This document shows positions 14,989-21,363 of a stretch of 25,440 nucleotides of DNA, one piece after another (the stretch's first letter is position 1; each line of letters begins with the position of its first letter). The position numbers were made by a program, and so were the translations under genes. The stretch is from the NCBI GenBank assembly GCA_051744605.1, contig JBNJDE010000018.1:1-25440 (forward strand). The letters run 5' to 3'. A model generated the notes under the pieces. It did no database searches, was not told the origin of the DNA, and saw nothing but the letters and a program-made list of their open reading frames with translations. Origin of the DNA: Halanaeroarchaeum sp051744605 (GTDB taxonomy: Archaea > Halobacteriota > Halobacteria > Halobacteriales > Halobacteriaceae).

Positions 14989-15338
14989 GCGAGGCAGTAG
15001 CGATCCGACGTGGTGACGTCGTCATCGTTCGACTCGACCCTGCGGAGGGCCACGAGATGGAGAAAACTCGACCCGTGGTCGTCGTCCAGAACGACGTCGG
15101 GAATAGAAACTCGAGCACGACTATCGTCGCACCCGTAACGGGCACGTACCGGGACTACCCGTTCGAGGTGTTCGTCGAAGCCGAGTCGTCCCCATTCGAG
15201 AAGGATTCAGCAGTCCGACTCGACCAAGTTCGAGTGGTCTCTGTCGAGAAGCGGATTCACTCAGTTGCGGGTAGTCTCGACGAAGAGACGATGCACGACG
15301 TCGACGACGCACTGAAACTGAGTCTCGGGCTCGACTGA
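14985..15338 (+). CDS. MazF/PemK-family toxin (mRNA endoribonuclease)
   Basis: The product is 117 residues with the full MazF/PemK pattern: 'RRGDVVIVRLDPAEGHE' at the N-terminus, 'KTRPVVVVQND' (the conserved RP-VV-QND core with the catalytic Arg region), 'STTIVAPVTG', 'PFEVFV', 'SAVRLDQVRVVSVEKRI', then a C-terminal helix ('DVDDALKLSLGL'). Family members are ribosome-independent ribonucleases that cut mRNA at short motifs and stop growth when the antitoxin is lost. Length and motifs are normal, so it should be active. The cleavage motif cannot be read from sequence. The operon lies inside the islet flanked by aroQ 3'-end repeats and is convergent with aroQ. Confidence 0.93.
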   Translation: MSEAVAIRRGDVVIVRLDPAEGHEMEKTRPVVVVQNDVGNRNSSTTIVAPVTGTYRDYPFEVFVEAESSPFEKDSAVRLDQVRVVSVEKRIHSVAGSLDEETMHDVDDALKLSLGLD

Positions 15339-15366
15339 ATTTTGGTCCGCGATAGCGTACCCAGAG

Positions 15367-15396
15367 CGCGAGAGTTGGGTTCTATCGGCTCTCGCG
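15367..15396. terminator. Hairpin at the junction of the toxin operon and aroQ
   Basis: An 8-bp perfect stem, CGCGAGAG (15367-15374) / CTCTCGCG (15389-15396), has a 14-nt loop that includes the aroQ stop codon. It could end or stabilise either convergent transcript. One arm is the repeat copy itself; the other is islet-specific sequence. Confidence 0.35.
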
Positions 15397-15418
15397 TTGC
15401 TCTATCTTGTTCAACTCG
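15382..15418 (-). repeat. aroQ 3'-end copy adjoining the gene
   Basis: This is the partner of the repeat at 14583-14619 (32/37 identical). It contains the codons for ELNKIEQRESR and the stop of the functional aroQ. Confidence 0.85.
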
Positions 15419-15687
15419 ATGAGGAGCCGGAAGATGGCCTTGACCAGGTTCGAATCCACGTCGAACCGTTTCGCGTTCTCGCCGGCCCGGTCCATCACGG
15501 CCTGTTCCTGGGCCTCGTCGGTCGTTGCCAGGTCCCGTTCGGATTTGACATCCGCGATGGCGTCGGCGACGTAGGTGCGTCGGGCGATGAGTTCGACGAT
15601 GTCGCGGTCGATGTCCTGGATCTCCTGGCGGAGTTCGTCGAGCGAGCGGTCCTGCTGTGAGCTTGGGTCGTCGTTTGGCTCTGTCAT
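15382..15687 (-). CDS. aroQ: Chorismate mutase (AroQ type)
   Basis: The product is 101 residues, the size of a stand-alone all-helical AroQ mutase that rearranges chorismate to prephenate. Visible active-site elements include 'LDELRQEIQDIDRDIVELIARR' (in parts: LRQEIQDIDR with the first-helix Arg, IVELIARR), 'ADAIADVKSE' with the essential Lys, and the C-terminal helix 'IFRLLIELNKIEQRESR' supplying the last polar residues. It overlaps the aroK stop by 4 bp (ATGA), so aroK-aroQ is an operon. The last 11 codons and stop are duplicated at 14583-14619, which suggests the 3' end was the target of an insertion that restored it. Confidence 0.95.
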   Translation of the reverse strand: MTEPNDDPSSQQDRSLDELRQEIQDIDRDIVELIARRTYVADAIADVKSERDLATTDEAQEQAVMDRAGENAKRFDVDSNLVKAIFRLLIELNKIEQRESR

Positions 15688-16532
15688 ATCGGTCCTGCCC
15701 CGTTCGTCTGCGTGGTCGTTTCGATGACGGTTCCCGGCCGGTCCTCCCAGACGTCGACGACGGGCGCGAGTTTCTCGCGGTCCCCGATGGCGACGTAACT
15801 CGGACCCGTCCCGGACAGGGAGACGCCGTCGGCCATCGGGAGCGCCTCGACCATCGGTGCTGCCGGTCGGTCCAGGGCGGCGGTGAACGCGAACCCGTTG
15901 ACGGTCATCGCCGTCCCATATCGACCGGCGAGTGCCAGTTCCGCTACCAGGTCGGCTATCGGCGCAACCTGGCGACAGCGCTCGACGTCAGCGTCGGCAC
16001 TGAACGCCTGCTCGGGGGGCGTCCACACCACCACGTCCCAGTCCACCTCGTCGCGGACCAGGAGGGCATCCTGGTCGTTGTTCGTCACCGTCACGCCGCC
16101 CAGCATGCTCGCGCTCGCGTCGTCGAAGGCGCCGGTTGCCGTCACGCCGACGTCTCGGGCCGCCGCGACACCGATCCTGGCGGCGTCCTCTCTGGTCACG
16201 TCCTCGAGCGCACCGAGGGCGTCGAGGGTCGCCAGGACCACGGCGTTCGCCGCTGCACTGGAGCTCTTCAGGCCGGATGCCATCGGCACGGTCGAATCGG
16301 TCTCGACGCTGGCTCCCTGCCCGTTTCCGAACTCGTCGATGACCAGTTCGGCGCTTCGCTCGATGAGGCGCGTGTCGGCGTCCGGAACCCCGTCGACCGA
16401 CCCGTCGATGGTCGAACCGCCGAGGGAGACCGATGCGCGCACGTACTCGTCGATGGCGAACGCAGACCCGGTTCCGGTGGCGAGGGCATTGAGCACCGTT
16501 CCGGCCGCTGGTGCTTCGGCACGACCGTCCAT
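15684..16532 (-). CDS. aroK: Archaeal shikimate kinase (GHMP family)
   Basis: The product is 282 residues, a GHMP-type kinase that phosphorylates shikimate with ATP. It is the archaeal replacement of the bacterial P-loop AroK. Visible motifs are 'PAAGTVLNALATGTGSAFAID' in pieces at the N-terminus (PAAGTVLNALATG), the phosphate-binding 'PMASGLKSSSAAANAVV' (about 78-94), and a C-terminal 'LSGTGPSYVAI' (GHMP motif 3). I chose the ATG at 16532 (MDGRAEAPAAG) because the family begins this way and an AT-rich CGTGTAAG lies about 23-30 nt upstream. In-frame ATGs at 16541 and 16556 are alternatives. It heads the aroK-aroQ operon and is divergent from the DUF5796-like gene. Confidence 0.92.
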   Translation of the reverse strand: MDGRAEAPAAGTVLNALATGTGSAFAIDEYVRASVSLGGSTIDGSVDGVPDADTRLIERSAELVIDEFGNGQGASVETDSTVPMASGLKSSSAAANAVVLATLDALGALEDVTREDAARIGVAAARDVGVTATGAFDDASASMLGGVTVTNNDQDALLVRDEVDWDVVVWTPPEQAFSADADVERCRQVAPIADLVAELALAGRYGTAMTVNGFAFTAALDRPAAPMVEALPMADGVSLSGTGPSYVAIGDREKLAPVVDVWEDRPGTVIETTTQTNGAGPI

Positions 16533-16596
16533 GGTGCTCATTCCACAATGTTGCACTTACACGTGGCGGTCCTGGCAAGCGGGGTCAAGCGGCGGG

Positions 16597-16605
16597 CTTT
16601 TTACG
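16597..16605 (+). promoter_or_regulatory. TATA-like element of the DUF5796-like gene
   Basis: The T-rich TTTTTACG ends 22 nt before the ATG at 16627. The divergent aroK promoter (about 16554-16562) lies in the same 94-bp gap. Confidence 0.5.
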
Positions 16606-16626
16606 ATTTAGTCCGAACTTCACCCG

Positions 16627-17055
16627 ATGAGTCTCCGTACGGAGGTCCCACCGGACACGGTCGACATCTCGCTCGCCGAGGAGGGTATCTACGTGACCTA
16701 CCGCGACGGTCGCCGGGTGTTCTACAACGGGGTGCCGGAGACGGTCCACGGGACGCTACGGACGCGGCCGGGCAAGGACGTCCAGGTACTCGTGACGAAT
16801 GGCGACGGTACCGAGGGCATGCTCACCTACGTCAACGAACGCAAGACCGAGGCCGACATTCTCGAATCCAGTGGGGTCGGCCGGGTCATGTTGGATAAGG
16901 GGGAGACCGAGGAGCTCTTCCCGGGCGTGACGGTCACGCTCGACGGCTACGCAATCGAAGTCGAGGCAGACCCGGAGACGGCCGATGGCCGGGTCTTCGT
17001 GTTCGAGGAGGACGAGATGGGCGAACGCAAGTTCGAACTGCTCCCCGAGGAGTAG
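16627..17055 (+). CDS. DUF5796-like haloarchaeal conserved protein
   Basis: The product is 142 residues, acidic and rich in beta strands. Recognisable segments are 'SLRTEVPPDTVDISLAEEGI' at the N-terminus (in pieces TEVPPDTVDISL and EEGIYVTYRDGRR), 'ILESSGVGRVMLDKGETEELFPGVTV' (key residues SGVGR and EELFPGV) and 'RVFVFEEDEMGE'. From memory this is the haloarchaeal family DUF5796, whose function is unknown. No membrane segment, Cys or catalytic motif is visible. The start follows a T-rich TATA-like element. Its stop codon abuts that of the convergent zinc-finger gene with no gap. Confidence 0.8.
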   Translation: MSLRTEVPPDTVDISLAEEGIYVTYRDGRRVFYNGVPETVHGTLRTRPGKDVQVLVTNGDGTEGMLTYVNERKTEADILESSGVGRVMLDKGETEELFPGVTVTLDGYAIEVEADPETADGRVFVFEEDEMGERKFELLPEE

Positions 17056-17190
17056 TCACTGGAGGTACGACGGCTCTTCGGCATCGCAGTTCTCCTCGTG
17101 TTTTCTCGCGTCGTCCGGGTCGTCGAACATCAGCCCACATTTCTCGCATTTGTACCACGTCATGTCGTCCCGTTCGGTTTCCTCGACCAT
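17056..17190 (-). CDS. 44-residue C2HC-type zinc-finger protein
   Basis: This small protein of 44 residues has one zinc-finger unit: 'CEKCGLMF' gives the CxxC, and 'DDARKHEENCD' gives the His and last Cys, so the ligand pattern is Cys-x2-Cys-x12-His-x4-Cys. It ends in EEPSYLQ. Haloarchaea carry many such mini zinc-finger proteins, several linked in the literature to regulation of swarming, biofilm or stress; this one's role is not readable. The start at 17190 has a TATA-like CCTATGCC 23 nt upstream (17213-17220). An internal ATG at 17163 would remove only the first nine residues. The gene is divergent from the CDC48-type ATPase, with 75 bp between the starts. Confidence 0.8.
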   Translation of the reverse strand: MVEETERDDMTWYKCEKCGLMFDDPDDARKHEENCDAEEPSYLQ

Positions 17191-17212
17191 ACGTGACAAT
17201 CGGCCTGCCGAT

Positions 17213-17241
17213 GGCATAGGCGTTACCCCGCCACCCTTTTG
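17213..17241. promoter_or_regulatory. Back-to-back promoters of the zinc-finger gene and the CDC48-type gene
   Basis: The minus-strand TATA-like CCTATGCC (17213-17220) and plus-strand CTTTTG (17236-17241) lie 15 bp apart. They are 23 and 25 nt from the ATGs at 17190 and 17266. Confidence 0.45.
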
Positions 17242-17265
17242 CTCCGTTGTCTCCTCCCACCGAGC

Positions 17266-19365
17266 ATGCAAGACGGTCGCGGTCGACAGGCCCGCGTGCT
17301 GGAAGCCCACCCACGCGACGCTGGCCGGGGCACGGTTCGCCTCTCCAGAGCGTTGATGCGAGACCTCGGCGTGCTGAGCGGTGAGATCGTCCGGATCGAC
17401 GGTCGGCGCTCGACGGTCGCGACGGTCTGGCCGGGCCGCTCCGACCTCGAGGCGGACGCGTTTCGCGCGGACGGGCAGATCCGTGCCAACGCCGGGGTCT
17501 CGGTCGGCGAGACGGCACGGCTCTCGCCGGCGACCGCCGAACGGGCCACCGAGGTCGTGGTCTCTCCGACGGTCGCCCAGACGAGAGATGCAGCCGCGAT
17601 CGAACCGGTCGTGAAGCGGGCACTCCTGGATCGACCAGTCTCTACCGGAGAACGCGTGAAGGTCGAGGGGCTGGGTGACCTCGGCGAGTTCCAGGTGGGG
17701 GAGACCGAGCCGTCGGGGCCGGTTCGGGTCACCGAATCGACCACGGTGATCATCACCGAACCGAGCGAACGCACGTCGTCGGAGCCGGATTCCGTCGGTC
17801 TCACCTACGAGGATATCGGGGGCCTCGAAGACGAACTCGAGCAAGTTCGGGAGCTAGTGGAACTCCCCCTCTCCGACCCGGGAGTTTTCCATCGACTGGG
17901 GATCGAGCCGCCGAAGGGCATCCTGATGCACGGCCCGCCGGGGACCGGCAAGACCCTCATCGCGCGGGCGGTCGCCAACGAGGCCGACGCCCACTTCGAG
18001 AACATCTCGGGCCCGGAGATCGTTCGAAAGTACAAGGGCGAGTCCGAAGAACGGCTCAGGGAGATATTCGAGGAGGCCGAAGCGCAGGCACCGAGCATCA
18101 TCTTCTTCGACGAGATAGACGCGGTCGCACCGAAACGGGAGGACGGCGGGGACATGGAGAGCCGCATTGTCGCCCAGTTGCTCTCGCTGCTCGACGGTCT
18201 CGAATCTCGTGGCGAGGTCGTCGTCATCGGCGCGACGAACCGTGTCGACGCCATCGACCCCGCGCTCCGCCGCCCTGGGCGGTTCGACCGCGAGGTGGAG
18301 ATCGGCGTGCCCAACGCCGTGGGACGCACGGAGATCCTGCACGTCCACACGCGCGGCACGCCGCTCGCCGACGACGTCGACATCGAACGGATCGCCGAGC
18401 GCGCCCACGGCTTCGTGGGGGCGGATCTCAGAGCGCTCGTCGCCGAGGCCGCCATGTACGCCCTCAGACGTGGTCGCGAGGCGGGGACGTGGGACGTGGA
18501 AGTGACGCGACGCGACTTCGAGCGTGCGCTCTCGGGCGTCGAGCCATCAGCGATGCGCGAGTACGTCGCGGAACTGCCAGAGACGTCCTTCGACGACATC
18601 GGCGGGCTCGACGCGGCGAAGGCGTCGCTGCGGGAGGCCGTCGAGTGGCCGCTAACTCATGGAGACCTCTTCGAGGCCGCGGCCACGGAACCGCCGACCG
18701 GCGTCCTCCTCTATGGGCCGCCCGGCACCGGCAAGACGATGCTCGCTCGCGCCATCGCCCACGAGAGCGGCGTCAACGTCATCCGGGTCGCCGGCCCCGA
18801 GATCCTGGATCGCTACGTCGGGGAGTCCGAACGCGCCGTCAGATCGGTGTTCGAACGCGCTCGACAGGCCGCACCGGCCATCGTCTTCTTCGACGAGATC
18901 GACGCCATCGCCGGGGCACGTGGGGGCGGAAGCCACGAGGTGAGCGAACGAGTGGTCTCACAACTTCTCACCGAGATGGATTCGGCCGCCGACGACCCGA
19001 ATCTGATCGTCCTCGCTGCGACCAACCGCAAGGACGCACTCGACCCGGCCCTCCTCAGGCCCGGTCGACTCGAGGAACACGTCGAGGTGCCCGAACCCGA
19101 CCGCGAGGGCCGACTCGAGATTCTTCGGGTGCACGCTCGCGAGAAGCCACTGGCAGCGGACGTCGACCTCGAGGTCATCGCTGCGGACCTCGCCGGCTAT
19201 ACGGGCGCGGACATCGCAGCGCTCGTCCGTCGGGCCGCGATGCGTGCGATCAGGGACGTCGCCGAGCGGCGGGAGGCCGCCGGAGACACCGAAGACCGGT
19301 CGGTCACGATTCGGATGGAGCACTTCCGCGAGGCGATGGCTACCGTCGATGCGATCGCCCGGTAG
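17266..19365 (+). CDS. CDC48/VAT-type AAA+ ATPase (paralogue)
   Basis: The product is 699 residues. The N-terminal double-psi-barrel/N domain (about 1-175) is followed by two AAA+ modules. D1 has Walker A 'GPPGTGKT' (about 223-230), Walker B 'IIFFDEID' (about 278-285) and 'RRPGRFDRE' with the arginine fingers. D2 has Walker A 'GPPGTGKT' (about 484-491), Walker B 'IVFFDEID' (about 538-545) and 'LRPGRLEEH'. Both ATPase sites look intact. The hexameric family unfolds proteins or pulls them from complexes. The chain is somewhat shorter than the main haloarchaeal CDC48 (about 740-750) and ends without a proteasome-docking HbYX tail. It is likely one of several paralogues. The start at 17266 is supported by the T-rich box 25 nt upstream. 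Confidence 0.95.
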   Translation: MQDGRGRQARVLEAHPRDAGRGTVRLSRALMRDLGVLSGEIVRIDGRRSTVATVWPGRSDLEADAFRADGQIRANAGVSVGETARLSPATAERATEVVVSPTVAQTRDAAAIEPVVKRALLDRPVSTGERVKVEGLGDLGEFQVGETEPSGPVRVTESTTVIITEPSERTSSEPDSVGLTYEDIGGLEDELEQVRELVELPLSDPGVFHRLGIEPPKGILMHGPPGTGKTLIARAVANEADAHFENISGPEIVRKYKGESEERLREIFEEAEAQAPSIIFFDEIDAVAPKREDGGDMESRIVAQLLSLLDGLESRGEVVVIGATNRVDAIDPALRRPGRFDREVEIGVPNAVGRTEILHVHTRGTPLADDVDIERIAERAHGFVGADLRALVAEAAMYALRRGREAGTWDVEVTRRDFERALSGVEPSAMREYVAELPETSFDDIGGLDAAKASLREAVEWPLTHGDLFEAAATEPPTGVLLYGPPGTGKTMLARAIAHESGVNVIRVAGPEILDRYVGESERAVRSVFERARQAAPAIVFFDEIDAIAGARGGGSHEVSERVVSQLLTEMDSAADDPNLIVLAATNRKDALDPALLRPGRLEEHVEVPEPDREGRLEILRVHAREKPLAADVDLEVIAADLAGYTGADIAALVRRAAMRAIRDVAERREAAGDTEDRSVTIRMEHFREAMATVDAIAR

Positions 19366-19416
19366 CGGGAATTCCGAGACGATAGCTACTCGGGCATCGG
19401 CGGTGAAGATGCGCAC

Positions 19417-20076
19417 ATGGTCGCAGCGGTCGTCTTCGACATGGACGGTGTCATCGTCGATACCGAGCAGTACTGGATCGAAGAGGAAGCGGACATCCTC
19501 GCGGCGGCGCTTCCCGAGGGCCACGACGTGGATCCCCACGACATCACCGGCATCAACGTCCACGAACAGTACGATATGCTCGCCGCGGAGTACGACCTAC
19601 TCGTCGACCGCGAGGACTATTTCGACCTGTTCGACTCGAAGGCGGAGTCCGTCTACGCCCGGGCGGACCTCATGCCCGGCTTTCACGACCTGCTCGACGC
19701 GCTCGAGGACCGCCAGGTCCCCCTCGGCGTCTGCACCTCCTCGTATCCCCGGTGGATCGACATCGTCTTCGAGTCGAACGACCTCCACGGTCGGTTCGAC
19801 GCCGTGCTGAGCGCTGCTGACGAGCCGGTTCCCGGCAAACCCGAACCCGACCTCTACGAACGGATCGCCGAGGAACTCGACGTCGACCCGACGGAGATGG
19901 TCGTCGTCGAGGACTCCGCAAACGGCGTGGCCGCCGCTGCGGCGTCCGGTGCGTACACCATCGCGTACGCCGCGAGTGCCCACGACGGAACGGATCACTC
20001 GCCGGCCGACGAGGTCGTCGAATCCCCCGATCGATTGCGAGAGCGACTGCTGGTCCTCGTCGACGGCGAGCAATAG
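19417..20076 (+). CDS. HAD-superfamily hydrolase (beta-phosphoglucomutase-like phosphatase)
   Basis: The product is 219 residues with all HAD motifs: motif I 'DMDGVIVDTE' (8-17, nucleophile Asp8 and Asp10), motif II 'CTSS', the Lys of motif III in 'PGKPEPD' and motif IV 'VVVEDSANGV'. A four-helix cap lies between motifs I and II, which places it with HAD-IA phosphatases/beta-phosphoglucomutases. It probably removes phosphate from a sugar phosphate or other small metabolite. The substrate is not readable. The gene follows the CDC48-type ATPase by 51 bp on the same strand with only a weak TATA-like GATAGCTA (about 19388), so co-transcription is possible. Confidence 0.93.
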   Translation: MVAAVVFDMDGVIVDTEQYWIEEEADILAAALPEGHDVDPHDITGINVHEQYDMLAAEYDLLVDREDYFDLFDSKAESVYARADLMPGFHDLLDALEDRQVPLGVCTSSYPRWIDIVFESNDLHGRFDAVLSAADEPVPGKPEPDLYERIAEELDVDPTEMVVVEDSANGVAAAAASGAYTIAYAASAHDGTDHSPADEVVESPDRLRERLLVLVDGEQ

Positions 20077-20315
20077 CGAACAGGCGAGACGCTTCCATTG
20101 CGGACCGGTGTCTCGCGCACCCGCGGACCGGCCCGCCACGACGGTCAGAGCATGGTCGGCGGTGGCCTGGTCCTGGTATTTGAACCTGAATTCGGCGTTG
20201 GAATTTCCGTGCTGATGACTCAGCAGTATACTGATACCCTGAATCTCGGTCCACGAGCTCTGCCGTTGTGACAATTGCCCAAAAAGTTAGGGTGGGATCA
20301 TGTCTATTGCGTAGT
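20077..20315. other. Intergenic region before the DICT gene
   Basis: These 239 bp are more AT-rich than the surroundings and hold no convincing gene. An AAAAAGTTAG stretch at 20281-20290 could be the promoter of the small ORF at 20316 and of the DICT gene behind it. A four-codon ATG-to-TAG frame lies at 20299-20313. Confidence 0.4.
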
Positions 20316-20447
20316 ATGGGTGTGCTGGGAATCAGGGTCTCCGTGGTGGTGAACACGTTCGGTTCGCCCGTCGCGGATGTCGTTTTGGGTTTTGGGACGA
20401 GGTGTGCAGGCAGCACGAGCACACGACGCACTGGGGTGGACCGATGA
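20316..20447 (+). CDS. Possible 43-residue leader ORF coupled to the DICT gene
   Basis: An ATG at 20316 opens 43 codons whose TGA overlaps the DICT start as ATGA (20444-20447), the arrangement of translational coupling. An AT-rich promoter-like stretch (20281-20290) lies about 26 nt upstream, so the ORF would be leaderless. Against it, the product is not acidic, has several Arg, and has mixed third-position GC, unlike typical haloarchaeal proteins. It may simply be the 5' leader of the DICT mRNA. There is no recognisable domain. Confidence 0.25.
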   Translation: MGVLGIRVSVVVNTFGSPVADVVLGFGTRCAGSTSTRRTGVDR

Positions 20448-21211
20448 GTAGTCAGTTCGATTCACTGGCGGCGTTCCTCCCACCGGACTGGCTCGAATAC
20501 GAACTCGTCGTCGCGCATCCGGGTTCCGAATGGCTCTCGACGGCGGACTTCGACATGCTGTTCGACAGCAATACAGTCGATGTCTCGCATCTCGAAGTCC
20601 CCGACGCCGACCAGGAGACGCTCTTTCTCTTCCATGACGAGGAGGTGATCGCCTCCTCGCCCACCCGGGAACTGATCGATGCCATCGCCGAGGTCGACAC
20701 GATGATCCGGACTGGCTCGGTCGAATCACTCGAATCGTTCGCGTTGCCCTCGGTTCTCGGCGAACTGGACGAAGTTCCCTTCGCCGCCGCTGGACCGGAC
20801 GACTCGTCGCTGAAGCTGTTGTTCACCACGATCAGCCGCCACATCGAGGCCAGAGCGGTCGAAGTCGGTGACGGACAGTTGCGGGCGGGATTCCAGCGAC
20901 TGTCCCGCTTCCAGCTGGCCGAGGAAGACCACACCCGCGTCGTCTACGAGCATCTCGCGGACACCGACGTCGACGTCCACGTCTACGGCCGGCCGGACTG
21001 GACGCCGCCGGCGTCGCTGGGGACGACGATGCATGGCGGGTATACCGAGGACTTCCTTCGGAACTGGTTCGTCGTGTACCGGTCGGCCGACGAGGCGGTG
21101 AGTGCTGCGTTTCTCGCCCACGACCACGGGACGGGGGCCTGGCGCGGTCACTGGACGTTCCAGGACGACCGCGTCGGTCAGATCAACCGCTATCTCGAAC
21201 GCTGTCTCTGA
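20444..21211 (+). CDS. DICT sensory-domain protein
   Basis: The product is 255 residues. The C-terminal two thirds resemble the DICT domain (found with diguanylate cyclases and two-component proteins, and common in haloarchaeal regulators). Landmarks are 'TTISRHIEARA', 'LRAGFQRLSRFQ', 'YEHLADTDVDVHVYG', 'NWFVVYRS', 'AAFLAHDH' and the ending 'HWTFQDDRVGQINRYLE'. The first 90 residues form a separate acidic segment with no known motif. There is no helix-turn-helix, kinase or cyclase domain, so it may be a stand-alone sensor, possibly a light- or ligand-sensing partner. A purine-rich GGGGTGGA (20433-20440) lies 3 nt before the ATG and may act as a Shine-Dalgarno sequence, unusual here since most genes appear leaderless. 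Confidence 0.83.
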   Translation: MSSQFDSLAAFLPPDWLEYELVVAHPGSEWLSTADFDMLFDSNTVDVSHLEVPDADQETLFLFHDEEVIASSPTRELIDAIAEVDTMIRTGSVESLESFALPSVLGELDEVPFAAAGPDDSSLKLLFTTISRHIEARAVEVGDGQLRAGFQRLSRFQLAEEDHTRVVYEHLADTDVDVHVYGRPDWTPPASLGTTMHGGYTEDFLRNWFVVYRSADEAVSAAFLAHDHGTGAWRGHWTFQDDRVGQINRYLERCL

Positions 21212-21280
21212 GTAGGTCCGTATCGGGAGGCCGGAGGACGACGAAAGTGGCCGTCACACCGCGGTGAATGCTACGTCGTA

Positions 21281-21362
21281 CCGGGAGCGGAGCGCTCCCG
21301 GCCGTTTTCATGAACGTTGTTGCGCCGAGCGGTGCGCGAAGCGCACCCGAGGTGGAAAACGG
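21281..21362. terminator. Bidirectional terminator-like hairpin cluster
   Basis: Between the convergent DICT and Lhr genes there are three nested or adjacent stems. The first is CCGGGAGC/GCTCCCGG (21281-21288 with 21294-21301), followed by CCGTTTTC. The second is GGTGCGC/GCGCACC with a GAA loop (21331-21347). The third is an outer CCGTTTTC/GAAAACGG (21302-21309 with 21355-21362). T-tracts follow the stems on both strands, which fits transcription ending in both directions. Confidence 0.45.
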
Positions 21363-21363
21363 T

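Larger units (their letters stand above)
14590..15418. mobile_element. Putative toxin-antitoxin islet between direct repeats of the aroQ 3' end
   Basis: The interval between the two direct copies (repeat unit length 799 bp) contains only a MazE/MazF-like pair and its control region. No integrase, transposase or terminal inverted repeat is visible. It is therefore either a remnant of a larger integrative element, a cassette mobilised in trans, or the product of recombination between related chromosomes. The repeat lies at the 3' end of a coding gene and keeps aroQ intact, as expected for integrases that target gene ends. Confidence 0.5.

Noticed and set aside
14620..15381. Insertion sequence in the toxin-antitoxin islet
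   Set aside because: There is no transposase, terminal inverted repeat or short target duplication; the flanks are 37-bp copies of a gene end, which fits integrase-type recombination better.
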